Positions 1 through 9,407 of a stretch of 64,000 nucleotides of DNA are shown piece by piece (the first letter of the stretch is position 1; each line of letters starts with the position of its first letter). The notes beneath the pieces were generated by a model, which was given only the letters and a program-made list of their open reading frames with translations, did no database searches and was not told where the DNA came from. The position numbers were made by a program, and so were the translations under genes. Source of the stretch: Phycisphaeraceae bacterium (lineage in GTDB: Bacteria > Planctomycetota > Phycisphaerae > Phycisphaerales > UBA1924); the NCBI GenBank assembly GCA_020639235.1, contig JACKHC010000001.1, positions 1,798,001-1,862,000 of the forward strand, in the 5' to 3' direction.

Positions 1-1129
1 CCGAGCGCAGCATCTTGACATCGAACAGGTCCGGTGCCGCGGGCGTCTGCACGAGTTGCTGCTTCGCCAGGATCCGCGAGTCGGCGACATGGAACGGTAC
101 ATCCGAGACCTGTTTGCTCGCGGTATCAATCCGATGGATGGTTCCGCGCGCCCAGAAGACGATCGATTTCGAGTCGGGCGTCCAAGCGATCGCCGGGTAC
201 ACGCCGTGAATCGCCCAGGCCTCCTGCATGTCGCGTTCGAGGTCTTCGTACAGAAGCGTCACCGCGCCCGAGGCGATGTCGTACAGGTGCAGGCCGGTCT
301 TCGGGCCGACGCGCCGGACGAATGCGATCGTCTTGCCGTCCGGTGCGGGCGTGGGCCGACACGCGCCGCCCGGCCCGGAGATCAGGCGGATCGTTTCACC
401 CTTCTCGATGTCGAGTCGGTTGATGGCGTAGATCGATCCGTTGGAGTCTTTGTCGTATTCGAAGTTCTGGCCCGGCGTCGCATCGAGCGAGTAATACAGG
501 TACTTGCCGTCGGGCGAGAAGACCGGTTCGTTTACATCCTTCTGATCCGTGGGCTTCTCGGTCAGTTGCACGCCGCCCTTTGCTTCCCCCGAGGCGTGAT
601 ACATCCACATCTCGCCCGCGCCGAGCGAGCGTCGGCTCGTGAAGTGCTTGCGTGCGACGATGTAGTCGCCCGAAGGGTGCCACGCGGGCCCGTTGAGCAG
701 GCGGTACGACTCGTCGGTGATCTGGCGCACATCGGAGCCGTCCGCCCGGACGACCCAGATGTTGTCCCCCGCCTTATCCGATTTGCCCGTGCGGTCGGAA
801 GTGAACGCGATCCATGCGCCGTCGGGTGAGAACCGGGGCTGCATGTCCCAGGAGAGGCCCGAGGTGATCCGCGTCGCCTCGCCGCCCGCGATCGGCATGG
901 TGTAGAGGTCACCCAGCAGGTCGAAGGCGATCGAGCGGCCGTCCGGCGAGACATCCAGACTCATCCAAGTGCCCGTGGTCGTATCGATGGATTGCTCGAA
1001 TGTCGGGTAAGGGGGGTGGTCGATGTCCCACTTCTTGTCCTCGGCTTCGCTGTCGTCACCCGCGAAGACGGGCGAGGCGAACAACACTGCGGTGAGTGCG
1101 AGCAACCATGGGCGGCGGGTCTTCAACAT
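1..1129 (-). CDS. PD40 beta-propeller protein, amidohydrolase-associated type (3' end outside window)
   Basis: The reading frame is open from the ATG at 1129 to the window edge, giving 376 residues without a stop. A signal peptide (MLKTRRPWLLALTAVLFASPVFA) is followed by WD40/TolB-like repeats with SPDG-type blades: SPDGRSIAFD, SPDGAWIAFTSDR, SPDGKYLYYS, TPDSKSIVFW. The wording KKWDIDHPPYPTF, GTWMSLDVSPDG, ARKHFTSRRSLGAGE and MQEAWAIHGVYPAIAWTPD matches the N-terminal propeller of large exported proteins that end in an imidazolonepropionase-like amidohydrolase domain. That enzyme half would lie beyond base 1 and cannot be seen, so the catalytic function is inference. An AGGAGA sequence lies 7 bases before the ATG. 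It is divergent from the DUF1080 gene at 1248, so the 118-base gap should hold both promoters. Confidence 0.85.
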   Translation of the reverse strand, partial: MLKTRRPWLLALTAVLFASPVFAGDDSEAEDKKWDIDHPPYPTFEQSIDTTTGTWMSLDVSPDGRSIAFDLLGDLYTMPIAGGEATRITSGLSWDMQPRFSPDGAWIAFTSDRTGKSDKAGDNIWVVRADGSDVRQITDESYRLLNGPAWHPSGDYIVARKHFTSRRSLGAGEMWMYHASGEAKGGVQLTEKPTDQKDVNEPVFSPDGKYLYYSLDATPGQNFEYDKDSNGSIYAINRLDIEKGETIRLISGPGGACRPTPAPDGKTIAFVRRVGPKTGLHLYDIASGAVTLLYEDLERDMQEAWAIHGVYPAIAWTPDSKSIVFWARGTIHRIDTASKQVSDVPFHVADSRILAKQQLVQTPAAPDLFDVKMLRS

Positions 1130-1247
1130 CGTGTTCTCCTGACCGGTTTCGGGCCCAACAAGGTACACGGGAGAGGGGGGCCAGAGCGTGACCCTACCGG
1201 TTGACACGGGGGGCGTTTCGCCGGACGCTTGGCGGCGGAGGTTTCCC

Positions 1248-2465
1248 ATGCGTGGATGGCGATTTGTCGTGGTCATGGTCGTATTGTGCCTCGCGAGCCG
1301 GTCGTCGATTGGGGCCGCCCCGACCCTGAACCAGGCCGAGCGCGACGCCGGTTGGGCGCTGCTCTTCAACGGGCACGATCTGACCGGATGGACCATGTCC
1401 GGCGGCAACCCCGAAGCGTGGGCCGTGAACGGCGACAGCGAACTCTTCGTCGCCAAGCCGGGCGAGGGGTGGTGGCTCCGCACCGACCGCATGTACCGCG
1501 ACTTCGAACTCACGCTGGACTTCTTCCTGCCCCCGGGCGCCAACTCAGGCGTCGGAGTCCGCGGCTCTTCCGACGGCGACCCCGCCTTCACGGGTATGGA
1601 GATCCAGATCCTCGACACGCACGGGCAGGAGCCCGATGTCCACAACTGCGGCGCGGTGTACGAAGCGATCGCGCCCAGCGCTATGGCCGTCAATCCGCCG
1701 GGGCAATGGAACACCTACCGCATCATGCTCGTCGGCGACACGCTGAATGTGTGGCTCAACGGCGTGCGCATCCACGCGGGTCAGAAGATCGACTCCCGCG
1801 GCTACTTCCGCTCGCCCGAGAGCCCGCTCCCGATGAACAAGCGCGCCACAACGGGGTACATCGCGCTGCAGGATCACGGGCACGCCGTGCGCTTCCGCAA
1901 CATCAAGATCCGTGACCTCTCAACCGATCCCGAGCCGAGCGGCATGACGCCCGTGGTGCTCAACGACTCGATGATGCGCAAAGGCGGCGGGTCGTGGGAG
2001 GGGAGCGGGCGCACGATCATCGGGCGCGACGGTCCGGGGCACCTCTTTACCGACGAACTGCCAGGCGACATCGAGATTCGCGCACTGGTCAAGGTGAGCG
2101 TGGAGGGGAACTCGGGGCTGTATTTCCGCACCGTGCCGAACAAGGACAACCCCGACTCGTGGCCCACCGGGTACGAAGCGCAGGTGGACAATGACGATCC
2201 CGTGAACTTCACCGGGTGCATCTACGACCGTGCGCACACAACGCCTCCTTACGAGGGACGGGGGTGCTTCACGCGCGACGAGGTGTGGTTCGATTACCGC
2301 ATCCGCGCCGAAGGCGATCACATCCGCACCTGGATCAACGGCATCCCCGTGGTCGATGCATATCTCGATAACTTCGACACGGGACGCATCGCGCTGCAGA
2401 CGCACAATCCGGGCAGCGTGATCGAGTACCGCGATCTGCGCTGGATCGAGATCAAGCCGGAGTAA
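1248..2465 (+). CDS. secreted protein with two DUF1080 (3-keto-disaccharide hydrolase) domains
   Basis: This is a 405-residue exported protein. The signal peptide is MRGWRFVVVMVVLCLASRS up to about residue 24. The first DUF1080 domain (about 30-225) has the family signature WALLFNGHDLTGW, then an ANSGVGVRG strand and an MEIQILD strand with a GAVYEAIAP loop. A second, more divergent copy (about 230-400) has SGLYFRTV, GYEAQVDND and the closing strand VIEYRDLRWIEIKP. Such concanavalin-fold domains are abundant in planctomycetes, where some members cleave 3-keto-glycosides; the substrate here is unknown. The frame is open upstream to 1188, but a GGAGG six bases before the ATG at 1248 and the signal peptide fix that start. 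It converges with the isomerase gene; the stop codons are 3 bases apart. Confidence 0.88.
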   Translation: MRGWRFVVVMVVLCLASRSSIGAAPTLNQAERDAGWALLFNGHDLTGWTMSGGNPEAWAVNGDSELFVAKPGEGWWLRTDRMYRDFELTLDFFLPPGANSGVGVRGSSDGDPAFTGMEIQILDTHGQEPDVHNCGAVYEAIAPSAMAVNPPGQWNTYRIMLVGDTLNVWLNGVRIHAGQKIDSRGYFRSPESPLPMNKRATTGYIALQDHGHAVRFRNIKIRDLSTDPEPSGMTPVVLNDSMMRKGGGSWEGSGRTIIGRDGPGHLFTDELPGDIEIRALVKVSVEGNSGLYFRTVPNKDNPDSWPTGYEAQVDNDDPVNFTGCIYDRAHTTPPYEGRGCFTRDEVWFDYRIRAEGDHIRTWINGIPVVDAYLDNFDTGRIALQTHNPGSVIEYRDLRWIEIKPE

Positions 2466-2468
2466 CGG

Positions 2469-3464
2469 TCATTCCGAGAACGCCGCATCGAACGCGGCGT
2501 GCGACGGCGGAAAGTCCATGGAGCGCACAAAGCCGACCGCCTCGGCCGCGCCGTCCTCCCGGCGCATGGCGACATCCTCCCACTCCACGCTGAGGGGCCC
2601 CTCGTACCGGGCCCGGTTGAGTGCGCGGATGATCTCTTCGAACTCGACATGCCCGCGCCCCGGTGAGCGGAAGTCCCATCCGCGAGCCGGGTGTCCGAAC
2701 GCGAGGTGCGAGCCGAGGATGGAGTTGGTGCCGTCGAGTGTCCGGGCGCAGTCCTTGATGTGGCAATGAAAGATGCGATCCGGGAACGCGTCGATGAACC
2801 GGTGCGCCTCCATCCCCTGCCAGTAGAAGTGCGAAGGGTCGAAGTTGAAGCCGTACGCGGGATGGTTCTTGACGGCTTCGAGCGACCGCCTGGCCGTCGG
2901 GATGTCGTACGCGATCTCGGTCGGATGGACCTCCAGCGCGAACTTCACACCGACCTTCTGGAACACATCAAAAATCGGCGTCCATCGCGCCGCGAAGTCA
3001 CGGTATCCCGCTTCGATCATCGTGTCAGGGGTGGGGGGGAAGAAGTAGAAGTCGCCCCAGATCGATGATCCGGTAAAGCCGTTGACGACCTCCACGCCCA
3101 GTCGGGCCGCCGCTTGTGCCGTGGCCTTCATCTCGTCGGCCGCGCGTGTCCGCACGCCTTCCGGCTTGCCGTCACCCCACACGTGCTCGGGCGCGATGGC
3201 CTTGTGGCGTTCGTCGATACGGTCGCACACACACTGGCCCGTCAGATGATTGGAGACCGCCAGAACCTTGAGGCCGTGCCGGGCGAGCAGGTCATGGCGA
3301 CCCTTGCAATATCCGTCCTCGCTCAGGGCGCGGTCGACCTCGAAATGATCGCCCCAGCACGCGAGTTCCAGGCCGTCGTACCCCCATTCGCCGGCCATCT
3401 TCGCGAGCGCTTCGAGCGGGAGGTCGGCCCACTGGCCGGTGAACAATGTGACGGGTCGGGTCAT
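2469..3464 (-). CDS. sugar phosphate isomerase/epimerase family (AP endonuclease 2-type TIM barrel)
   Basis: The product has 331 residues and is probably cytoplasmic, with no signal peptide. The xylose-isomerase-like TIM barrel is recognisable from WGYDGLELACWGDHFEVD near the N-terminus, the metal-site strands FALEVHPTE and GFNFDPSHFYWQG, the HCHIKD strand and the last strand LSVEWED. Such enzymes isomerise or epimerise sugars or inositol derivatives using a divalent metal; the substrate is not predictable. The frame runs upstream to 3887, but that part overlaps hrpA. The ATG at 3464 with GGAG 7-9 bases upstream and family-like length gives the start. It lies 43 bases downstream of hrpA on the same strand and may be co-transcribed. 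Confidence 0.88.
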   Translation of the reverse strand: MTRPVTLFTGQWADLPLEALAKMAGEWGYDGLELACWGDHFEVDRALSEDGYCKGRHDLLARHGLKVLAVSNHLTGQCVCDRIDERHKAIAPEHVWGDGKPEGVRTRAADEMKATAQAAARLGVEVVNGFTGSSIWGDFYFFPPTPDTMIEAGYRDFAARWTPIFDVFQKVGVKFALEVHPTEIAYDIPTARRSLEAVKNHPAYGFNFDPSHFYWQGMEAHRFIDAFPDRIFHCHIKDCARTLDGTNSILGSHLAFGHPARGWDFRSPGRGHVEFEEIIRALNRARYEGPLSVEWEDVAMRREDGAAEAVGFVRSMDFPPSHAAFDAAFSE

Positions 3465-3507
3465 GCGTGCACTCCGTGATTCTGTGGGCGATAGCGTACC
3501 GCCAGAC

Positions 3508-6500
3508 TCAGCCCTGCGCCGCGCGGACGATCCGATCCCACTGCTCGTCGATCTTCTTTGGCGATACGGCCATCGCCGTGCCGAGTTCGGGCGCGAAGAC
3601 CTGCACCCGGTATTCCTCCAGCATCCATCGGTACACGCGCAGGTGCTCGCCGGCCTGCGTGTCCTCGTGCTCCGCCGACAGCACCGCGATGAGCCGGTCC
3701 CAGCGGGGCGTGAACTCCTCTGCCCGGCGTGAGTCGAGATCCGCCTTGCCGTGCCGGAGCCGATCGAGACGGGTGAGATCGCATTGCAGGTACCGCGGGA
3801 ACTGCGCCACGATCGATGAAGGCGGATCGGCGAACATCCGCCCGCGCAGAAGTAGTTTCCGATGCGCCGCGATTTCGGGCGCGGCACGCTGCGCCGAGGC
3901 GGGCAACTTCGATGACAGGGCCATGTCCAGATCGTGTGCGAGCGTTAGTGAGTTGTGCGCAATTGTGCACGCCGCGTCCGTCTCGTCGCCGATCCGGTGC
4001 CACTCACGGTCGAGGCGTTGCTCGAACTCGCCGCGCAGGCGCGTCGGTCTGGTCTCCGTCGAGAACACCCGAGCGCAAACGAGCAGCGCGAGCTGGTCGC
4101 GCAGCTCTCCCGCGCTGCCGTACGGGGCGAACCGAACGCGGAGTTTCTGCATCTGCGGATTGACATCGAGGTGATACTTGATCTCGCGTCGGCATTTCAA
4201 CTCGTAGAGGCGTCGCAGCCCAAGCGCGTGCGCTCGCGCCGCTGATGTCGCTGTTTCGAGCAGCTCGATCGAGACGGCGTCGCGTTTGTCGATCAGGGCC
4301 GGGAAGGCGCGCACCTTCGCCTTGCCCTGCCCGACCTCGACCGACTCCGCCAAGTCGTCGAAGGTCCAGTCGTTGTACGACTTCGATGCGAGCGTCTCGC
4401 CGCCGGCCCTCACGACGCTCGACCGTATCCGCTGTGCGAGGTCCGATTTGAGGCGGGCGAGGTCGCGCCCCTCCGCGATAGTTCGATTCTGCTCGTCCCG
4501 CACCTCGAATCGCGGCCGCACGTGCTGCGGCAGTTCGACGCCCGCCCACACGCCCGCGGGGATCTCGAGACCCGTAAGTTGGCGCAGAAACCGCTCGAGC
4601 GACTCGGTGAGGGGCACATCACGCGCCGGGTCGGAGGAGAGGAATAACTCCGCGGCGTCGGGCGCGGGCCCGACGGCCGACCGAATCGATCGCGGAAGCG
4701 ACTTGATCAACTCGACCGCGCGATCGCGCACAAGACCGGGGATCAGCCAGTCGGCCGTGGCCGCATCGATATTCCCCAGCGCCGCGACAGGCGTGCGAAT
4801 TGTCACGCCGTCCGCCGGTGCTCCCGGGTCATGGCGATAATCCACCGCCAGCTCCGTCGAGCCCGCGCGCACGCGCTTCGGGAATGCGCGTTCGTCCACG
4901 CTTCCCGCGTCCTCCGGGACGATGTCCGAGCGCCCCATGAAGAGGAGTTTCGGGTGGGTCCGCTCGATCCGCGACCGCCACTTCTCGAATGTCGGCGCAT
5001 CGCACGCATCCGCCGGAAGCCGCCGATCGTAGAAGGCTTCGAGCCGCATTGGGTCGATCAGCAGGTCGCGCCGGCGCATCCGCGCCTCATCCTCGCGGAC
5101 CTCGGCGATGACGCGATCGTTGTGCTTTCGGAACGGCGGATACTGGCTCCATTGCCCTTCGACGAGGGCATGATGGATGAACATCGCCCGCGCCTTGGAC
5201 CGGTCGATAGAGGACAGTGCGACGCGGCGATTCTCCGAGTAAGTGAGCGACAGGATCGATCTCGACTCCAGCACGAACGCGCCGCCACGCTCCTCATCCC
5301 ACGACGGTTCCGAGTGCGACTTCCGAACAAGATGCGCGCCGACCGAGTCGATCCAAGACGCGTCGATCCGCGCCACCATCCTCGCGTACAGCTTGGTCGT
5401 CCGGACCCGTTCGCCGGTGACGATCCACTTCGGACGCGCCGAGAACTGCCCCGACCCGGGGTGAATAAAGAATCGTGTCGCGTGCGTGCCCTCGTACTCG
5501 CCCCGCTCATCGAGCCGCGCCACACCGGAGAGCAACCCTGCCAGCAGCGCGCGGTGCACGGCGTCATACGATGCGGGCTCGGTGTTGAGATGGCCGCCGT
5601 GCTCCGTCATCATCGACTTCAATTGTGAGTGGATGTCGTGCCACTCGCGCATCCGGAACATCGAGAGGAAGCGATCGCGGCACCACTTCTTGAGTTTGTT
5701 GGACGACAGATGGCGGGCCTTGTCGTGATACGTGTTCCACAACGCCAGCAGCGTCAGGAAATCCGATTCTTCGTGCGCGTGTTCCGCGTGGGCCGCATCG
5801 GCCTGATCGCGTTTTTCTGCGGGCCGCTCGCGCGGGTCCTGAATCGAGAGCGCCGAGGCGATCACCAGCGCCTCGGTGAGCGAGCCCTCCGACTCGGCAG
5901 CGAGTAGCATCCGCCCGAGCCGCGGCTCGATGGGCAGTTTCGCCAGCCGCCTGCCGATGTCGGACAACTCGCGGCGCTCGGTCATCGCCCCGAGTTCGTG
6001 GAGTGTGTCGTAGCCGTCGCGGATCAGTCGGGCCGCGGGCGGATCGATGAAGGGGAACCGATCCACAGCGCCCAGACGCAGGTCGGCCATCCGCAGGATC
6101 ACACTCGCCAGGCCCGTGCGCAGGATCTCGGGATCCGTGTAGCGCGGTGACTCGTCGTACTCCTTCTGCTGATACAAACGGATGCATACACCCGGCGCGA
6201 CGCGCCCGCATCGACCGGCACGCTGGTCGGCGCTCGCCCGGGACACCCGCTCGATGGGAAGCCCCTGCACGCGCGTCCGTGGCGAGTAGCGGCTCAGGCG
6301 CACTAGGCCCGTATCGACGACGTGGCGTATCCCGGGAACCGTCAGCGATGTTTCCGCGACATTGGTGGCCAGCACAACCCGCCGCCCCTTGTGCGCCGCG
6401 AAAACGCGCGACTGCTCCTCGTTCGAGAGGCGGGCGTACAGCGGGAGAATCTCGGTGACGCCCTGTCCCGCGAAGCGGTGCTTGCGCATCGCATTGGTCG

Positions 6501-7305
6501 CCTCTCGAATCTCGCGTTCGCCCGGGAGAAAGACAAGGATATCCCCAGAGTCGTGCGACGAGAGTTCATCCACCGCCGCGATAATCGAGTCGTTGATATC
6601 GAGGTCGCGTTGCTCCGGGTCGTCCGACTCGGGAGGACGGTAGCGCATCTCGACAGGATAGGTACGCCCCGATACCGAGATAATCGGCGCCCCGTCGAAA
6701 TGCTCGGCGAATCGCTCCGGGTCGATCGTCGCCGAAGTGATGATCAGCTTGAGATCGGGCCGTCGGGGGAGCAGATGACGGAGATATCCGAGCAGAAAGT
6801 CGATGTTGAGCGATCGCTCGTGCGCCTCATCGACAATGATCGTGTCGTAACGGCGCAGGTCGCGGTCGCTCGTCGTCTCGGAGAGCAACACGCCGTCGGT
6901 CATCACCTTGATGTAGGTGTCGCGCGAAGTCCGGTCGCCGAAGCGGATCTTAAAGCCCACCTCCCGACCCACCGCAACGCCGAGCTCCTGCGCGACGCGC
7001 GCCGCGATGGACCGCGCCGCGATCCGCCGTGGCTGTGTATGCCCGATCAGTCCATCGATACCGCGCCCCGCTTCGAGGCATAGCTTCGGCAGTTGTGTCG
7101 ATTTGCCGGATCCGGTCTCGCCACACAGGATGATGACCTGATGGGCACGAATCGCTTCGATGATCTCGGCGCGACGCTGCGCCACGGGGAGCGAGTCGTC
7201 GTAGGTCGGTCGGGGCGCGCACCGGGAACGCTCCTCGCGCCGCTGGCGAGCAATATCGGCGCGGGATGGGCGGCGTTCCGGCTCTGGCATAGTTGGTCGC
7301 GACAT
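3508..7305 (-). CDS. hrpA: ATP-dependent RNA helicase HrpA-type (DEAH box)
   Basis: The product has 1265 residues, close to the roughly 1300 of E. coli HrpA. Domain order: Walker A GETGSGKST at 62-70; the DEAH motif in IIVDEAHERS; SAT motif in ITSATID; helicase C domain with VVLATNVAETSLTVPGI and QRAGRCGRVAPG; a helicase-associated (HA2) domain; an OB fold; and a long C-terminal DUF3418-like part that marks HrpA rather than HrpB. HrpA unwinds RNA and helps rescue stalled or collided ribosomes in E. coli. The start is uncertain: ATG 7305, ATG 7290 and GTG 7344 are all in frame. I chose 7305, which follows a GGAG, although the spacing is tight. It lies 47 bases downstream of the ABC transporter, so an operon is likely. 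Confidence 0.93.
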   Translation of the reverse strand: MSRPTMPEPERRPSRADIARQRREERSRCAPRPTYDDSLPVAQRRAEIIEAIRAHQVIILCGETGSGKSTQLPKLCLEAGRGIDGLIGHTQPRRIAARSIAARVAQELGVAVGREVGFKIRFGDRTSRDTYIKVMTDGVLLSETTSDRDLRRYDTIIVDEAHERSLNIDFLLGYLRHLLPRRPDLKLIITSATIDPERFAEHFDGAPIISVSGRTYPVEMRYRPPESDDPEQRDLDINDSIIAAVDELSSHDSGDILVFLPGEREIREATNAMRKHRFAGQGVTEILPLYARLSNEEQSRVFAAHKGRRVVLATNVAETSLTVPGIRHVVDTGLVRLSRYSPRTRVQGLPIERVSRASADQRAGRCGRVAPGVCIRLYQQKEYDESPRYTDPEILRTGLASVILRMADLRLGAVDRFPFIDPPAARLIRDGYDTLHELGAMTERRELSDIGRRLAKLPIEPRLGRMLLAAESEGSLTEALVIASALSIQDPRERPAEKRDQADAAHAEHAHEESDFLTLLALWNTYHDKARHLSSNKLKKWCRDRFLSMFRMREWHDIHSQLKSMMTEHGGHLNTEPASYDAVHRALLAGLLSGVARLDERGEYEGTHATRFFIHPGSGQFSARPKWIVTGERVRTTKLYARMVARIDASWIDSVGAHLVRKSHSEPSWDEERGGAFVLESRSILSLTYSENRRVALSSIDRSKARAMFIHHALVEGQWSQYPPFRKHNDRVIAEVREDEARMRRRDLLIDPMRLEAFYDRRLPADACDAPTFEKWRSRIERTHPKLLFMGRSDIVPEDAGSVDERAFPKRVRAGSTELAVDYRHDPGAPADGVTIRTPVAALGNIDAATADWLIPGLVRDRAVELIKSLPRSIRSAVGPAPDAAELFLSSDPARDVPLTESLERFLRQLTGLEIPAGVWAGVELPQHVRPRFEVRDEQNRTIAEGRDLARLKSDLAQRIRSSVVRAGGETLASKSYNDWTFDDLAESVEVGQGKAKVRAFPALIDKRDAVSIELLETATSAARAHALGLRRLYELKCRREIKYHLDVNPQMQKLRVRFAPYGSAGELRDQLALLVCARVFSTETRPTRLRGEFEQRLDREWHRIGDETDAACTIAHNSLTLAHDLDMALSSKLPASAQRAAPEIAAHRKLLLRGRMFADPPSSIVAQFPRYLQCDLTRLDRLRHGKADLDSRRAEEFTPRWDRLIAVLSAEHEDTQAGEHLRVYRWMLEEYRVQVFAPELGTAMAVSPKKIDEQWDRIVRAAQG

Positions 7306-7352
7306 GCTCCGAGAGAGAGGGCGACATGGTACGAAACGCAGCACTCCGACGA

Positions 7353-9314
7353 TCAGGGCGTCGAGAGCCCGTCTGTCGCGGTCGGCGCGAACGCCTCGCC
7401 CTCATCCGTCATCGCCTGGAGCCGTACGAGTTCCGCGTACCGGCCGTCCGTCTCCATCAATCGCTCGTGGGTGCCCGTCTCGACGACCCGGCCGCCTTCG
7501 AGCACCACGATGAGGTCCGCGTGGCGAATCGTGCTGAGCCGGTGCGCGATGACGAATGATGTTCGCCCCTCCAGCAAGCGCGTCAGGGCGCGCTGGATCA
7601 GCAACTCGCTCTCGGAGTCGAGATTGCTCGTTGCCTCGTCCAGTATGAGAATCCTTGGATCCGCGAGCAACGCGCGGGCGATCGCCAGTCGCTGCTTCTG
7701 ACCGCCGCTCAGCCGCACGCCCCGCTCGCCGATGAGCGTGTCGTACCGGTGTTCGAGCCGATCGATGAAGTCCGACGCGAACGCGGCCCGGGCCGCTTCA
7801 CGCACCTCCTCGATCCCGGCGCCCGGGCGAGAGAACGCGATGTTCTCAAAGACGGAGCCGTCGAAAAGGAACACGTCCTGCTCGACGATGCCCAGGAGAC
7901 TCCTGTACGAGTCCACCGCGACCTCGCGCAGATCGACGCCATCGATGCGGATCGCGCCCGAGGTCGGGTCGTAGAACCGCGCGATGAGGTTGCAGAGCGT
8001 CGTCTTGCCCGCGCCGGAACTCCCGACCAGCGCGACGGTCAACCCCGCGGGCACACGCAGGGACACATCGCTGATGACGTCCTGCGTTCCCGCCTTGTAC
8101 CGGAACGAAACATGATCGAGCTCGATGCCGCCCGCGACGCTCGTCTTCTCCAGGCGCACAGTGCCGGGCGTATCCGCGAACTCGCGCGGCTCGTCGAGCA
8201 TGTCCAGTACTCGATCGAATCCGGCCAGGTTGTTCTGGATATTCGTGGCCGTGGACGAGAGCGTTTCAAGCGGTCCCAGCAGCATCAGGAGATAGGTCGA
8301 GAACATCATCAGGTCGCCCAGCGTGAGCGAACCTCGCAGCACCTGCCAACCGCCGTAGAGCATGACACCCACCGACGCCGCCGGAATCATGAACTGCCAC
8401 GCGACTTCCACAAGACGGGAGCGCCACCAGGCGAGAATCTCTTGGCGGATCATGAAATGGTTGTTGTTCACGAACGAGGCGCTCTCGCGATTCTCGCGGG
8501 CGAAGCCCCGCACGACACGCATCCCGCCGAACGCCTCCGTCGTCCTCGCGTCGATGGACTGGCGCGACGCCCGGATATCGCGGAACACCGGCCGGATGCT
8601 CGAGATCCATGTCTTGTGCGTGAACCAGATCGTGGGGATCAGCACGAGCGAACCGAGCAACAATCGCCAATCGACCACCGCGAGGATGATCATCGTCCCC
8701 GTCAACTGAATGATCGCCCGCCACGGGTTGTAAATCATCGAGAACAGCAGGTCCGCCGCGCCGCCCGCGTCGTCCCGCAACAGCGACGATGCCCCGCCGC
8801 TCTTGAGCGCGTACACCCGCTGAAGCGGCAGACGCACCGCGTGCGCGAACGCCTTCCTGCGCAGTTTCACTTGTGTCTGCTTGGTGAGCCGCGTCACCTG
8901 CCACCGGCCCCACATGCCTACAACGATGCTCACGATCGTAATGAAGAGCATGGCGAGCCCGACCGTCCACAGCAGCGGCATCCTCCCCCGTGGTACGGGG
9001 AGCCACTCGGGGATTCCCCCCGGCCCCGGGTTGTCCGTCAGCACATAGTCCAGCACCACCTTTGTCGATGCCGGCACGACCAGGCCGATCACCGTCGAGA
9101 CGGTCAGCGTCCCAAGCGCCGCGCATACGAGCCCTCTCCGCCCGCGCAGGAGCGACCAGAACGACCGGAACAGCGCCAGGAACGATCTCGATCGCTTGGC
9201 CCGCTTCCGTTCCGGCTCGTGGCCCTGCGGGAGTTCGTCGGTGTGATCGGCGTCACGACGCTTCTGCAGGTAGGCGCGGAATCGGGATCGGCTTGATCGG
9301 GTCGCTGCAGGCAT
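7353..9314 (-). CDS. ABC exporter half-transporter, fused membrane and ATPase domains (MsbA/LmrA type)
   Basis: The product has 653 residues. A basic N-terminal tail (about 60 residues) precedes a six-helix type I exporter transmembrane domain: helices around VCAALGTLTVSTVIGLVVP, LLWTVGLAMLFITIVSIVV, then four more to about residue 350. The nucleotide-binding domain follows with Walker A GSSGAGKTT, signature LSGGQKQR, Walker B ILILDEATSNLDSES and the H-loop in FVIAHRLSTI. It should act as a homodimer or heterodimer exporting lipid, drug or peptide; the substrate is unknown. ATG 9314 was chosen over an in-frame GTG at 9332; neither has a strong ribosome site. It is first in a probable operon with hrpA and the isomerase, and its 5' side borders the terminator of the di-haem gene. 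Confidence 0.92.
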   Translation of the reverse strand: MPAATRSSRSRFRAYLQKRRDADHTDELPQGHEPERKRAKRSRSFLALFRSFWSLLRGRRGLVCAALGTLTVSTVIGLVVPASTKVVLDYVLTDNPGPGGIPEWLPVPRGRMPLLWTVGLAMLFITIVSIVVGMWGRWQVTRLTKQTQVKLRRKAFAHAVRLPLQRVYALKSGGASSLLRDDAGGAADLLFSMIYNPWRAIIQLTGTMIILAVVDWRLLLGSLVLIPTIWFTHKTWISSIRPVFRDIRASRQSIDARTTEAFGGMRVVRGFARENRESASFVNNNHFMIRQEILAWWRSRLVEVAWQFMIPAASVGVMLYGGWQVLRGSLTLGDLMMFSTYLLMLLGPLETLSSTATNIQNNLAGFDRVLDMLDEPREFADTPGTVRLEKTSVAGGIELDHVSFRYKAGTQDVISDVSLRVPAGLTVALVGSSGAGKTTLCNLIARFYDPTSGAIRIDGVDLREVAVDSYRSLLGIVEQDVFLFDGSVFENIAFSRPGAGIEEVREAARAAFASDFIDRLEHRYDTLIGERGVRLSGGQKQRLAIARALLADPRILILDEATSNLDSESELLIQRALTRLLEGRTSFVIAHRLSTIRHADLIVVLEGGRVVETGTHERLMETDGRYAELVRLQAMTDEGEAFAPTATDGLSTP

Positions 9315-9350
9315 GGGCGGATCGTAGGGCACCCGTTGTGAATGGGCATG

Positions 9351-9377
9351 AAAAAACCCCGGGGCTCGCCCGGGGTT
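9351..9377 (-). terminator. Rho-independent terminator of the di-haem oxidoreductase gene
   Basis: Read on the minus strand, a perfect 9-bp stem (AACCCCGGG with CCCGGGGTT) around a 5-base loop is followed directly by six T. It sits 31 bases after the stop codon at 9408 and just before the ABC transporter start. Confidence 0.85.
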
Positions 9378-9407
9378 GGAAGGGTCGGATTGCCGAGTCG
9401 GGAACGA

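Noticed and set aside
1201..1230. TTGACA at 1201 as promoter for the DUF1080 gene
   Set aside because: No -10-like box lies 15-19 bases downstream, and the position is too close to the ribosome site.
7749..9296. 515-codon plus-strand frame across the ABC transporter
   Set aside because: The opposite strand has Walker A, signature and Walker B motifs; the plus product is Arg/His/Glu-rich shadow.
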